The position numbers and the translations under genes are program-made. This document shows, piece by piece, positions 8,716 to 18,000 of a DNA stretch of 26,221 nucleotides. The notes beneath the pieces were generated by a model. It made no database searches and was not told where the DNA came from. It worked only from the letters and a program-made list of their open reading frames with translations. Origin of the DNA: DATECU01 sp035286745 (GTDB lineage: Bacteria; Acidobacteriota; Vicinamibacteria; Fen-336); contig DATECU010000128.1 in assembly GCA_035286745.1 (NCBI GenBank), forward strand, positions 1-26,221, given 5' to 3'. How positions within the stretch are numbered: the first letter of the stretch is position 1; every line of letters begins with the position of its first letter.

Positions 8716-9171
8716 GTGGGGTTCGCTCGCGCCTCGACTCGCTCCCTCCGCCTGTTCCCCGCCGGATCGCCCCAGGCCCTGGCCCTGCTCCGCGCCTGCT
8801 GGCCGAAGGCCGTGGGCCCGGAGTTGGCCCGGCGGACCGAGGTCGTCAGCATCGAAGGGCAGACCCTGCGCGTTCGGGTGTCCGAGGGCGCCTGGCGGAA
8901 GAGCCTGCACCGGCTCGAGCGTCAGGTGCTGACCCAGCTCCACTCCCTGGCCGGCGACCTGGTGCCGCGACGTCTGGGCTTCGTGGACGGGCCGCCTTCG
9001 GTCGAGCCGGAAGCCGAGCCGCCGCGGGCCGAGCTCGCTCCTTCCGACCCGCCTTCCGCACCGCCTTCCGCACTGGTCAGCCAGTCCGAGACCATTGAAG
9101 ACCCCGAGATCCGCCGCCTGTTCCTCTCGACCGCCGCCCGCTATCTGGCGCGGAGCGGCCGCCGGTCCTGA
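8716..9171 (+). CDS. DciA-like protein (DUF721)
   Basis: The 151-residue protein contains a DUF721 fold in residues about 20-90: ALLRACWPKAVGPELARRTE, then EGQTLRVRVSEGAWRKSLHRLE. The conserved Trp-x-x-x-V-G and the later 'v.e.aW...L' match DciA family members, which in many bacteria help load the replicative helicase DnaB. The C-terminal 55 residues are a Pro/Glu/Ala-rich linker ending in a short helix-like EDPEIRRLFLSTAARYLA. The GTG at 8716 is the only nearby start, because a TAA lies in frame at 8704. No strong ribosome site is visible. The next gene starts 18 bp later and may be co-transcribed. Function is by family analogy only. Confidence 0.72.
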   Translation: MGFARASTRSLRLFPAGSPQALALLRACWPKAVGPELARRTEVVSIEGQTLRVRVSEGAWRKSLHRLERQVLTQLHSLAGDLVPRRLGFVDGPPSVEPEAEPPRAELAPSDPPSAPPSALVSQSETIEDPEIRRLFLSTAARYLARSGRRS

Positions 9172-9189
9172 GCTTTGGAGACAACGAAG

Positions 9190-10371
9190 ATGCGCGAAGC
9201 CGTCATCCTCTCAGCGGTCCGCCTGCCCACCGGCAAGTTCCTGGGCGCCCTCAAGGGCCTCCCTGCCACCCGGCTCGGCTCCATGGTGGTGAAGGAGGCG
9301 GTGTCTCGGGCCGGAATCGCCCCCGACCTGGTCGACGAGGTGATCCTGGGCAACGTGATCTCCGCCGGCCTGGGCCAGGCCCCGGCCCGACAGGCTGCGC
9401 TAGGTGCAGGCTTGCCGCCCAGCGTCGCCGCCCTCACCGTCAACAAGGTCTGCGGCTCCGGCCTTAAGGCGGTGATGCTGGCCGCCCAGGGCATCGCCGC
9501 CGGCGATGTCGAGGTGGTGGTGGCCGGGGGCATGGAGTCCATGTCCAACTGCCCCTATCTACTGCTCCAGGCCCGCGAGGGCTTCCGCATGGGCAACGGC
9601 AAGGTGCTGGACTCCATGATCTCGGACGGCCTGTGGGACGCTTACGCCGACTACCACATGGGCATGACCGGTGAGATCGTGGCCGAGAAGTACGGGGTCT
9701 CGCGGCAAGAGCAGGACGCCTACGCTGTCGCCAGCCATCGGAAGGCAATCGCCGCCATCAAGGCCGGCAAGTTCAAGGGCGAGATCCTGCCCGTCCCCAT
9801 CGCGCAGAAGAAGGGCGACCCCGTCCTCTTCGCGACCGACGAGTCGCCCCGCGAGGACACGTCGCTCGAGGCGCTGGGCAAGCTCAAGCCGGCCTTCAAG
9901 GAGGGGGGAACCGTCACCGCCGGCAACGCTCCGGGAGTCAACGACGGGGCGGCGGCGCTGGTGATCGCCTCGGCGGAGACGGCGAAGCGTCTGGGACGCC
10001 CCCCCATGGCCCGCATCGTGGCCCAGGCCACCGGCGGCCTGGAGCCATCGCTGGTGATGATGGCCCCGGTGGTGGCGGTCAAGAAGCTCTGGGAGAAGAC
10101 CGGCTGGAGCGCCGGCAGTGTCGACCTCCTGGAGTTGAACGAGGCCTTCGCGGTTCAGGCCGTCGCGGTCACCCGCGAGCTGGGCCTGGACCCGGTCAAG
10201 GTGAACGTCCACGGCGGGGCGGTTGCGTTAGGCCACCCGATCGGCGCCAGCGGAGCCCGCATCCTGACCACGCTGCTCCATGCCCTCCGGGATCGGGGCC
10301 TGAAGCGGGGCATCGCCACCCTCTGCCTGGGTGGAGGCAACGCGGTGGCGCTGGCGGTGGAATCGCTGTGA
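9190..10371 (+). CDS. Acetyl-CoA acetyltransferase (thiolase)
   Basis: Thiolases of this type condense two acetyl-CoA to acetoacetyl-CoA or cleave it in the degradative direction. The chosen ATG (9190) has GGAG nine bases upstream and gives 393 residues, the usual size; a TTG at 9175 would add five residues. The nucleophile C88 lies in NKVCGSGLKA, the base H349 in GGAVALGHPIGASGAR, and the second active cysteine C379 in LCLGGGNA. The next gene on the strand encodes 3-hydroxybutyryl-CoA dehydrogenase, the following step of the four-carbon acyl-CoA route. The pair therefore likely works together in fatty-acid or butyrate/PHB-type metabolism, although a repeat cluster of 277 bp separates them. 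Confidence 0.94.
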   Translation: MREAVILSAVRLPTGKFLGALKGLPATRLGSMVVKEAVSRAGIAPDLVDEVILGNVISAGLGQAPARQAALGAGLPPSVAALTVNKVCGSGLKAVMLAAQGIAAGDVEVVVAGGMESMSNCPYLLLQAREGFRMGNGKVLDSMISDGLWDAYADYHMGMTGEIVAEKYGVSRQEQDAYAVASHRKAIAAIKAGKFKGEILPVPIAQKKGDPVLFATDESPREDTSLEALGKLKPAFKEGGTVTAGNAPGVNDGAAALVIASAETAKRLGRPPMARIVAQATGGLEPSLVMMAPVVAVKKLWEKTGWSAGSVDLLELNEAFAVQAVAVTRELGLDPVKVNVHGGAVALGHPIGASGARILTTLLHALRDRGLKRGIATLCLGGGNAVALAVESL

Positions 10372-10383
10372 ACGACGGTCGGT

Positions 10384-10627
10384 TGTGGTAGCCATCAGCG
10401 CTCAGCTGTCAGCGGTCAGCGACGGACAGCGATCAGCAATCAGCGATCAGCTACGAAACCAGGACCGGCAGGAGCGGGCGGCAGTAGAAGGGTCGGGAAT
10501 GACCGCAAGCGTCCGTTGTCCGTCGCTGAACGCCGACCGCCGAATGCTGATCGCTACCGTTGGGGATGCCCGCGGGCGTCCGTTGTCCGTAGCTGACTGC
10601 TGAGCGCTGAACGCTGATAGCTACCGT
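10384..10627. repeat. TCAGC-heptamer repeat cluster, one left arm and two right arms
   Basis: The gap 10372-10648 has no credible gene. At 10394-10455 the plus strand carries TCAGCNN units repeated with a 7-bp period and ending in TCAGCTACG. At 10509-10560 and 10576-10627 lie two direct copies (44 of 52 identical) of a block that starts GCGTCCGTTGTCCGT and continues as GCTGANN heptamers ending GCTACCGT, i.e. the complementary arm. TCAGCGACGGACA at 10416 and TGTCCGTCGCTGA at 10518 are exact inverted copies. Most mismatches fall in the two variable bases of each heptamer. The cluster can fold into large alternative hairpins and ends 21 bp before the next start codon. Confidence 0.85.
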
Positions 10628-10648
10628 CTGCCAATCCAAGGAGTCCTT

Positions 10649-11500
<852 letters not shown>

Positions 11501-11513
11501 CCGGTCTCGAACG

Positions 11514-11551
11514 GCAGCACTCAGCGGTCAGCACTCAGCGGTCAGCTACGG
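11514..11551 (+). repeat. TCAGC-heptamer array, left arm only
   Basis: The plus strand starts CAGCACTCAGCGG, then continues as TCAGCAC, TCAGCGG and TCAGCTACGG, a 7-bp periodic array ending in the same TCAGCTACGG found at 11905 and 18483. It begins 14 bp after the dehydrogenase stop. No matching right arm follows immediately; the CACAGAGG-type module intervenes before the next heptamer element. Confidence 0.85.
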
Positions 11552-11665
11552 AAAGGCATGAGGTTGGAGGAGCGGTCACGCCGGAATTGCGGCGGCCAGC
11601 GCGGAACCACGGACTTCTTCGCGCGCCGCGACGATTCCCGGGAGTAGTAGAACAGAGGCCCAGAG

Positions 11666-11856
11666 CCGAAGGCGCCGAACGGATTCTCCACCAAGGCACG
11701 AAGGGACACCAAGAACGGAAGCGGAAGGGGACGGGACGGAGCGGCACCTCGGCGCCATCGCGGGCCGGAACGGAGACCACAGAGGCACAGAGACACAGAG
11801 GACCGAAGGCGCCGAACGGATTCACCACAAAGGCACGAAGGGACACCAAGAACGGA
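11666..11856 (+). repeat. CACAGAGG/GCACGAAGG module with a duplicated 54-bp block
   Basis: The 54-bp segments 11666-11719 and 11803-11856 agree at 52 of 54 positions; each runs from CCGAAGGCGCCGAACGGATT to ACACCAAGAACGGA. Between them, 11738-11770 matches the inverted copy at 4141-4173 (30 of 33) and 11776-11800 is an AGGCACAG/AGACACAG array. The whole interval 11552-11878 shows no convincing coding sequence; frames that cross it simply translate the repeats. The function is unknown; it could be a non-autonomous mobile element or the debris of one. Confidence 0.82.
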
Positions 11857-11878
11857 CGGGGAGGCGCGGCCAGGGATC

Positions 11879-11973
11879 GGCGGTCAGCGGTCAGCGGTCA
11901 GCGGTCAGCTACGGAGCCCCAACCTCTCGCCGCCTGTCGTAGCCGACCGCTGATCGCTGTGTGCTGACTGCTC
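11879..11973 (+). repeat. Complete TCAGC-heptamer hairpin element
   Basis: The left arm is three TCAGCGG units plus TCAGCTACGG (11884-11914). A ten-base spacer leads to the core TCTCGCCGCCTGTCG (11925-11939). The right arm is complementary in style: TAGCCGACCGCTGATCGCTG through GCTGACTGC (11940-11971). The same 15-bp core recurs exactly at 18507-18521 in the second complete copy. The arms can pair imperfectly into a long hairpin. It ends just before the convergent stop of the small gene at 11989, where it might also serve as a transcription barrier. Confidence 0.85.
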
Positions 11974-11988
11974 CCACCAGAGACGCCT

Positions 11989-12240
11989 TCAGCGACGCCT
12001 CGGGGAATCGAGCTTGGCGATTTCCTTGTCCAGGGCCTCCAGACCGCGCCGGAGCAGCTCGCGGTGGGCCTCGGCGTGGGCGGTGGCCAGTTGGTGCAGG
12101 CAGTCGGTGCGGGCCAGTTCCAGCCTGCGCCGCCTGAAGGCCAACCCGGGGTCGGTCGCCGCGTCGTCCCGGGAAGCCGGGCGATTCAGTGGCGTCTGCT
12201 GCTGGTCCTCGACCGCCTTGCTCTCGAACCCGCGGGCCAT
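11989..12240 (-). CDS. Small conserved hypothetical protein (MARGFESK type)
   Basis: The 83-residue protein begins MARGFESKAVEDQQQ and continues as a charged, mostly helical sequence with heptad-like leucines (LELARTDCLHQLATAHAEAH, then ELLRRGLEALDKEIAKL), so it is probably a coiled coil or a helical hairpin. It has no signal peptide, membrane segment or metal motif. I recall similar short proteins with an 'MARG-ESK-VE-QQ' opening in Acidobacteria, but this is memory, not a search. AAGGTGA lies six bases upstream of the ATG. It starts 12 bp after the membrane-protein gene, so the two are probably one transcript. Function unknown. Confidence 0.7.
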   Translation of the reverse strand: MARGFESKAVEDQQQTPLNRPASRDDAATDPGLAFRRRRLELARTDCLHQLATAHAEAHRELLRRGLEALDKEIAKLDSPRRR

Positions 12241-12252
12241 GGCCGCTCACCT

Positions 12253-12762
12253 TCACCGCGGCGCCCGGAGGCGCCGCGCAAGGTACAGGAAAGGCGCCAG
12301 GAGCACGATCTCCCACGCCACGGCGACAGCATCATGCGAAACCGTCGCCCACTCCAGTGTACGCCCGATGTCGAGGAACAGGGACCAGGGGGACTTGAAG
12401 TAACCCGTGGAGAAGGGCCAGCAGGCCATGAGGCCGATGGGGGGATGAGTGTCCAGGCTCAGGTAGTCGAGGCCCAGGTGGCTCAGCCAGCCGAGGCAGG
12501 CGGCCAGGCCCAATCCGGCGGGCTCGGACCATCCACGCCAGCGCGCCAGTCCATAGACCAGGAGCGCCGCCAGCAGGGCGGAGCCCACACTGTGGCTGGC
12601 CGCCTGATGGTGGTTACGCCCGTCGACCCAGCGCAGCAGCAGGTCCAGGTCGGGAGCCACCGCTGCCAACAGCAGCACCAGGGTGCGGCGCTGGCCCCCG
12701 GTCTTTCGGGTCAGCCGGTCCAGGGCGATGCCGGCCAGGACGTGACCGACGGGCGATGGCAT
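12253..12762 (-). CDS. YdjM-like membrane-bound metal-dependent hydrolase family (DUF457)
   Basis: The 169-residue protein has about four hydrophobic segments with conserved polar residues: a start of MPSPVGHVLAGIAL, APDLDLLLRW near 34-45, NHHQAASHSVGSALL near 50-63, and LGWLSHLGLDYLSLDTHPP near 89-107. This His/Asp pattern in membrane helices is characteristic of the YdjM/DUF457 family of putative inner-membrane metal-dependent hydrolases. Its substrate is unknown. The last helix is followed by a short basic tail (RRLRAPR). The ribosome-binding site is weak. The gene sits between the ABM-like gene upstream and the small helical protein downstream, all on the minus strand with short gaps. Confidence 0.82.
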   Translation of the reverse strand: MPSPVGHVLAGIALDRLTRKTGGQRRTLVLLLAAVAPDLDLLLRWVDGRNHHQAASHSVGSALLAALLVYGLARWRGWSEPAGLGLAACLGWLSHLGLDYLSLDTHPPIGLMACWPFSTGYFKSPWSLFLDIGRTLEWATVSHDAVAVAWEIVLLAPFLYLARRLRAPR

Positions 12763-12782
12763 TCGCTAGGCGAGAGGCTTTC

Positions 12783-12805
12783 GGGGGTGCCGCGGGCGCA
12801 CCCCC
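12783..12805 (-). terminator. Stem-loop after the ABM-like gene, possible weak terminator
   Basis: GGGGGTGC (12783-12790) and GCACCCCC (12798-12805) form a perfect 8-bp stem with a seven-base loop, 11 bp beyond the stop of the ABM-like gene. No T-run follows in the minus direction, so it is not a canonical intrinsic terminator; it may attenuate transcription into the YdjM-like gene or protect the 3' end. Confidence 0.4.
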
Positions 12806-12815
12806 AGAGCCATGA

Positions 12816-13595
12816 TTACAGCCGGCGTTCGAAGATCTTGAAGTCGCTCTTCTCGGCTTCCACGATGTCGTCGAGAAGCGCGTAGATCGCCGCGATCTTC
12901 CGGTCCTTGTGGAACTTGTCGTCGAAGGCCGTGAACTCGGTCTCGTCCTTGAAGCGGAAGACCTCCATGAAGTAGTTGGGACGGCTGCGGTCCTCGTAGA
13001 CCGTGCAGTCGGTGCCGCCGATGCCGGCCAGAAGCGGCTTCAGCTCCTTCATGAGATCGAAGAACTCGCCGCGGCGGCCGTCGCGGATCGAGTAGGTGAT
13101 CGCCAGCACCACTCCGGCTTCCGTGAATTCGGGCACCACCAGCGGCCCACGAGCCGGCGGCACCACGAGCTTCCGCGGGTCTCGAGCCGTGGGTGGCATC
13201 GAGCGCGCCGGCGACATCAGCACCGGCTGGGGCGGGGCCACGTGGCGCGTGGGCATGGGCGAGGGGACTCGCTCTCTCAGCTTGTTGGGGTGGGCGGGTG
13301 CGTGGGCGCTGCGAGCTGGATTCGTCGCCCGGGCCCGGCTCACGGCGGTGGCGGCCTTAGAGTGCTTCGCAGACACGGTCTTGACGTTCCTCCCGTTGGA
13401 TCGACTCTTGGCATGAGTCTTGGTGGCGCGAGCCGGCCGACTCGACGAGCCGGTCGAGCGATGCGTCTTCGCCTTGGACTGGTTGCGCTTCAAACTTGCT
13501 CCGGGGGGTTCAGCCTCTAGTACCACTTCAGGCCGAGTGCCCGAAAGGATTCTAGCAAAACCACTTTGGGCGACGCCAGGAGTTTTTTTGGCCAT
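12816..13595 (-). CDS. Basic low-complexity tail fused to an ABM-like dimeric alpha/beta barrel
   Basis: The 259-residue protein has two unlike halves. Residues 34-108 are rich in Lys, Arg, Ala, Ser and Thr, in the manner of bacterial histone-H1-like or ribosome-binding tails, and lack hydrophobic residues. A Pro-rich linker (109-155) follows. Residues about 160-259 resemble an antibiotic-biosynthesis-monooxygenase type barrel: VVLAITYSIRDGRRGEFFDL, then GIGGTDCTVYEDRSRPNYFM and VFRFKDETEFTAFDDKFHKD. Such barrels act as small oxygenases, heme-degrading enzymes or simple ligand sensors; no heme motif is obvious. The ATG has GGAG seven bases upstream. An AT-rich putative promoter lies 46 bp upstream. 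The basic tail suggests nucleic-acid contact, but that is inference only. Confidence 0.7.
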   Translation of the reverse strand: MAKKTPGVAQSGFARILSGTRPEVVLEAEPPGASLKRNQSKAKTHRSTGSSSRPARATKTHAKSRSNGRNVKTVSAKHSKAATAVSRARATNPARSAHAPAHPNKLRERVPSPMPTRHVAPPQPVLMSPARSMPPTARDPRKLVVPPARGPLVVPEFTEAGVVLAITYSIRDGRRGEFFDLMKELKPLLAGIGGTDCTVYEDRSRPNYFMEVFRFKDETEFTAFDDKFHKDRKIAAIYALLDDIVEAEKSDFKIFERRL

Positions 13596-13640
13596 CCGCC
13601 AGCTCCAGCCAAGAAGCCGGCCTGGTCCGGCAAATATTAG

Positions 13641-13669
13641 ATAACAAGTGACTTACGCCGATAGCTCAA
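13641..13669 (-). promoter_or_regulatory. Putative sigma-70 promoter of the ABM-like gene
   Basis: On the minus strand TTGAGC (13664-13669) and TGTTAT (13641-13646) are separated by 17 bp, each matching 4 of 6 consensus positions. The surrounding bases are unusually AT-rich for this region and lie 46-74 bp upstream of the ATG at 13595. Confidence 0.42.
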
Positions 13670-13733
13670 AAAGGGACTTCTTACCGATTCTCGACTCCCG
13701 CCACCGGACTCGGCCCAACCGGTGTTGCCACTC

Positions 13734-13753
13734 CGTGTGATTCCGCTCACACG
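13734..13753. promoter_or_regulatory. CRP/FNR-type palindrome in the recA upstream region
   Basis: CGTGTGA-TTCCGC-TCACACG is a perfect 7+7 palindrome containing the TGTGA-N6-TCACA half-sites of the CRP family. It lies in the divergent region 13596-13850, about 98 bp before the recA ATG and about 65 bp upstream of the putative minus-strand promoter. Either or both genes could be controlled. The regulator is not in the window. Confidence 0.5.
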
Positions 13754-13850
13754 CGGCGGTTCGGACCTAGTGTGCCGGGACACCAGGTAAGATCGATCCT
13801 GCACACGACAGAGAAAGAAACTCAAGATCTTCCAGAAGGAGAGATGTCAT

Positions 13851-14930
13851 ATGGCTGACGACAGGAACGAGCGGGCCAAGGCAATCGACGCCGCCCTGGC
13901 ACAGATCGACAAGCAGTTCGGGAAGGGCTCGATCATGCGCCTGGGGAGCCGCGAGAAGGTGGACGTGCCCGCCATCCCCACCGGATCCCTCTCCCTGGAT
14001 GCGGCCCTCGGCGTGGGCGGAATGCCCCGTGGCCGGGTGATCGAGATCTACGGCCCGGAGTCCTCGGGCAAGACCACGCTGGCCCTCCACGTCATCTCCG
14101 AGGCCCAGCGCCGCGGTGGGATGGCGGCCTTCATCGACGCCGAGCACGCGCTGGACGCCACCTACGCGGGCAAGCTGGGCGTCGACACCGACAACCTGCT
14201 GGTCTCCCAGCCCGACAGCGGCGAACAGGCCCTGGAGATCGCCGAGGTGCTGATCCGGTCGGGAGCGGTGGACGTGTTGGTGGTGGACTCGGTCGCCGCC
14301 CTGGTCCCCCGCTCGGAGCTGGAAGGCGACATGGGCGATGCCCAGATGGGCTTGCAGGCGCGGCTCATGAGCCAGGCCCTGCGCAAGCTCACCGCCATCG
14401 TGTCCAAGAGCAAGACCTGCCTGATCTTCATCAACCAGCTCCGGGAGAAGATCGGCGTGATGTTCGGCAACCCGGAGACCACCACCGGAGGCCGCGCCCT
14501 CAAGTTCTACTCCTCGGTCCGGCTCGACATCCGACGCATCGCCTCGCTCAAGGAAGGCGACGAGGTGATCGGCAGCCGGGCCAAAGTCAAGGTGGTGAAG
14601 AACAAGGTCGCGCCTCCTTTCCGAGAGGCCGAGTTCGACATCCTCTACGGCGAGGGCATCAGCAAAGAGGGCGATCTCCTGGACTTGGGCGTCGAGCACA
14701 AGGTGATCGAGAAGTCGGGGGCCTGGTATGCGTTCGACGGCGAGCGGATGGGCCAGGGCCGCGAGAACGCCCGCCAGTTCCTGAAGGACAACGCCGACAT
14801 CCGGGCCGACATCGACGCCCGCATGCGTAAGGCGCTCGGCTTGCCCGTCCCGGAGCGGGTGGAGACCGCCAAGGCCGAGAAGCCCGAGAAGGGCGAAGTC
14901 CTGCCCATGCCGGAGAAGAAGAAGGCGTAG
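13851..14930 (+). CDS. recA: Recombinase RecA
   Basis: RecA polymerises on single-stranded DNA, drives homologous strand exchange and triggers SOS cleavage of LexA. The 359-residue protein starts with an N-terminal helix ending AIDAALAQIDKQFGKGSIMRL, has the Walker A loop GPESSGKT (68-75), FIDAEHALD, the Walker B strand VDVLVVDSVAAL, the DNA-binding L2 loop around GNPETTTGGRALKFY, and a charged C-terminal tail rich in Glu and Lys. Length and motifs are standard and no intein is present. AAGGAG lies nine bases before the ATG. A terminator follows, so the gene seems to be a single transcription unit. I saw no classical LexA box upstream; the clearest element there is the CRP-type palindrome. 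Confidence 0.99.
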   Translation: MADDRNERAKAIDAALAQIDKQFGKGSIMRLGSREKVDVPAIPTGSLSLDAALGVGGMPRGRVIEIYGPESSGKTTLALHVISEAQRRGGMAAFIDAEHALDATYAGKLGVDTDNLLVSQPDSGEQALEIAEVLIRSGAVDVLVVDSVAALVPRSELEGDMGDAQMGLQARLMSQALRKLTAIVSKSKTCLIFINQLREKIGVMFGNPETTTGGRALKFYSSVRLDIRRIASLKEGDEVIGSRAKVKVVKNKVAPPFREAEFDILYGEGISKEGDLLDLGVEHKVIEKSGAWYAFDGERMGQGRENARQFLKDNADIRADIDARMRKALGLPVPERVETAKAEKPEKGEVLPMPEKKKA

Positions 14931-14977
14931 ATCGCCCGGCTCGCGCGAACGAGGCGGGCACAACCGCCACGCACCTG

Positions 14978-15011
14978 AGGCGGCCCTCAGCGGGGCCGCC
15001 TTTGTTCTTTC
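14978..15011 (+). terminator. Intrinsic terminator of recA
   Basis: AGGCGGCCC (14978-14986) pairs with GGGCCGCCT (14993-15001) around a six-base loop, followed by the T-rich tract TTGTTCTTTC. It lies 48 bp after the recA stop. Confidence 0.85.
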
Positions 15012-15087
15012 GCTACTCGCTTCTCGCTGGACAACAGAGCCCGTCGTTGTGTAGCTTCAGGGGGTTCGCTTCCAGGAGGCTCACGAG

Positions 15088-18000
15088 ATGGCCAAGAACG
15101 GCTCCGTGCTGTGCCAGAGTGCTCTGGTGCTCGCTCTCTTCCCGCTGGCGTTGGCCGCGCAGCCGGCCAAGCCCACCCCCAAGCCCACTCCGCTTCCTTC
15201 ACCGCCGGCCCTGGAAGGCACCGTCAAGGGCTCGGACGGGAAGCCGGTGGAGAAGGCCGTGGTGATGGCGGTCTCGGAGGCCGCACGCTGGACCGATCCC
15301 CCTGTCACGGCCGAGACCAACGCCCAGGGGCGGTTCAGCCTCAAGACCGGCAGCCGGGCCAAGCATTCGTTACGCGTCGAGGCCAGAGGTTGGGCGGCGC
15401 AGGTGCTCGACGGCCTGAGGCCCGGCTCCCCCATCGCTGTCACCCTCTCGAAAGGCGGGATCATCGAGGGCGTGGTTCGCGATTCCGGCACCGGGGCCCC
15501 GGTGCCGGGCGCCCGGGTCGAGGCTCGCGGCCCTGACGCGGGGACCTTTCGAGTCCCCTGGAGCCCCGATGCCGGACGCCTGGTGACCAAGACCGACGCC
15601 CGGGGCGCCTATCGCCTGGAGGGAGTCGGCCCCGGAACCCACGACCTCACCGCGCGCTCGGCGGAGGCGGGTCGCGGGCAGAAGCGCGGGGTTCGCGCCG
15701 GCAGTCGGGCCGATCTCCTGCTGGTGTCCGGCGCCTCGCTCCTGGTCACCGTCCAGGACGCCGAGGGGCGGCCGCTCCCGGGAGCGCTGGTGCGCGCCGA
15801 ACCCTCTCCTCGATTGGGTATGCGATCGCCGGCGGAGAGGACCGACGCCGGCGGCCGCTTCGAGTTCGCGGGCCTGGACCCGGGCAGCTACCTGGTGGTA
15901 GCCCAGCACCCGGACTTCGCCATCGAGCAGAGCGCCCCGCTTCAACTCGAGCGCGAGTCCCGGGCTCACGCCCCGCTGCGCCTGGCCCGACCGGTGACCG
16001 TGATCGGGCGCCTGGTGGGCGATGCCGAGAAGCCGGTGGCCGGCAGCGTGACCGTACAGGAACGAGATGGCGCGCAGGCTCCACAGGCACTCGCCGAGCT
16101 GCTGAAGGCTGACGCGGGTGCCGACGGCCGCTTCAAGCTCGAGCGGGTGGCTCCGGGTTCCTACGCGCTGGCTGCGCTCGCGCGCGGCCACGCCCCCGAC
16201 CGGGTGGAGGCCGTGGTGGGTGCCAAGGAGACCGTGGTGAACCTGGGGGACATCAAGCTGGAGGTCGGCCTCACCATTCGGGGCCGGGTGCGGGAGAAGG
16301 GCGGTGCCCCCATCGTCGAGGCCACCATCTCCGCCATGCCGGCGAACCCACCGGCTACCAGCCTGGACGACCTGCGAGTCGAAGCCGACGGCAGCTTCGC
16401 GCTGGCTGGCTTGCAGCCGGGTGCCTACCGCCTGACGACCACGGCGCCGGGTTACGCCCGCGATCAGCGCCAGGCCTCGACCGGCACCGAAAACCTCGAG
16501 ATCGTGCTGGATCCGGCCGGCACCATCGCCGGCACGGTGGTGGACGAGACGGGGAGGCCCGTCGAGTCCTTTACGGTAGCCGCGCAAGACGCTGCCTCCG
16601 GGAGGGGCGGCATGCGAGGCCCCGGGCTTCGCGAGTCGCTCACTGCGGCCGATGGGCGCTTCCTGCTCGACGGGGCCACCGCCGGAACCTGGGTGGTCAC
16701 CGTCGAGGCCGCCGAGCTGGCCCCGGCCACCGTCTCCAACGTGAAGGTGGCGATGGGCGGTACGACCGACCTGGGGATGGTCCGCCTCACCAGGGGAGGC
16801 GCGCTCAGGGGAACGGTGGTGGAGGGCGACGGGCGGGCCGTGCCCGCGGCCCAGGTGACCGCACGCGCCGGTGGCGGCGACATGATGATCTTCTACGGAG
16901 ACCGGCTGGTGGCCGACACCGACCTCGAGGGCGCCTTCGAGATCAAGGGCCTTCCGGCGGGAACCGTCAGCGTGCTGGCCTCGCATCCGAGCTACGCCAA
17001 GGGTCAGGCTACCGGCATCGAGATCGACCCCAGCAAGGGACCCGCTCAAACCCGCATCGTGATGACGCGGGGCGGACGCATCGAGGGCTCGGCCCGCAAT
17101 CGCGACGGCAGCCCGATGTTGGGCGTGCAGGTCCAGCTCTGGCCCGCCGAGGCAGGCCTCATGATGGGCATGCCCGAGCCGGTGACCATCCAGGGTGACG
17201 GCTCCTTCGTCATCGAGCGGGTGACCCCGGGAAAGCACCGCGCGGTTCTGATGGCGGGTTCGGCCAGCGCCCTTCACAGCACCCAGACCCGCGAGGTGAG
17301 CGTCCGCGAAGGGGAGACCTCGACCGTCGACTTCAGCTCCCGGGAGATCCTGGTGAGCGGCCGGGTGACCAGGAACGCCACCCCCGTGCCTAACGTCAAG
17401 CTCCGGTTGTCGGGCGGGACCTTCACGGCCGTGATGAGGTTCGCGGGCGGGGCCCCCAACATCTCCGCTCGGACGGCGGGGCCCGAGCGCATGAACGCGG
17501 TGACCCGCGACGACGGCTCCTACGAGATGATCGCCGAGGAGCCGGGCTCGGCGAACCTGAGCCTCGAGAGCCTGGATGGCAAGACCCGCTACCTGAGCCG
17601 CTCGGTCGAGCTGCCGGACGCCGCCACCCATGTGCTGGATCTGGACCTGCCCAGCCAGCAGGTGGCCGGTCTGGTGCTCGACAAGGACGGCGGCCAGCCG
17701 CTGGGCGAGGCCAGGGTCAGCGCCCAGGGAACCAGCGTCACCACCGGTACCGATGGTCGCTTCAGCCTCGAGGTCGAGGCTGGAGACTGCCGTGTCACCG
17801 CTGAAGCCGACGGCTATGCCAGCGAGAGCGTGCAGACGGTCGCCGGCTCCGCGGCGGCCGGCGAGCTGCGACTTGAGCTCCTTCGCGGCCTATCGCTTGC
17901 GGGCAAGGTGATCGACGCCCAGGGCCGCCCCGCCGGCTCGGTACGCGTGATGGCCTCCGCCGGCGCCGCCACCGCGCCCCTCGACGGCCCCGCCGACTCC

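Noticed and set aside
10394..10627. CRISPR-like array of short repeats
   Set aside because: The period is 7 bp, there are no 25-40 bp repeats with unique spacers, and no cas genes are present.
13596..13850. LexA (SOS) box upstream of recA
   Set aside because: I looked for CTGT-N8-ACAG, CGAAC-N4-GTTCG and GTTC-N7-GTTC types and found none; only the weak CAGG-N10-CCTG at 13783-13800 is symmetrical.
15028..15050. Promoter for the first repeat protein (TGGACA with TAGCTT, 18-bp spacing)
   Set aside because: The -10 match is only 3 of 6 and the region is not AT-rich, so it is too weak to list.
15370..17631. 753-codon minus-strand open frame inside the first repeat protein
   Set aside because: Composition is Gly/His/Arg-rich without motifs, as expected for the antisense of a high-GC gene; the plus-strand frame has a signal peptide and regular repeats.
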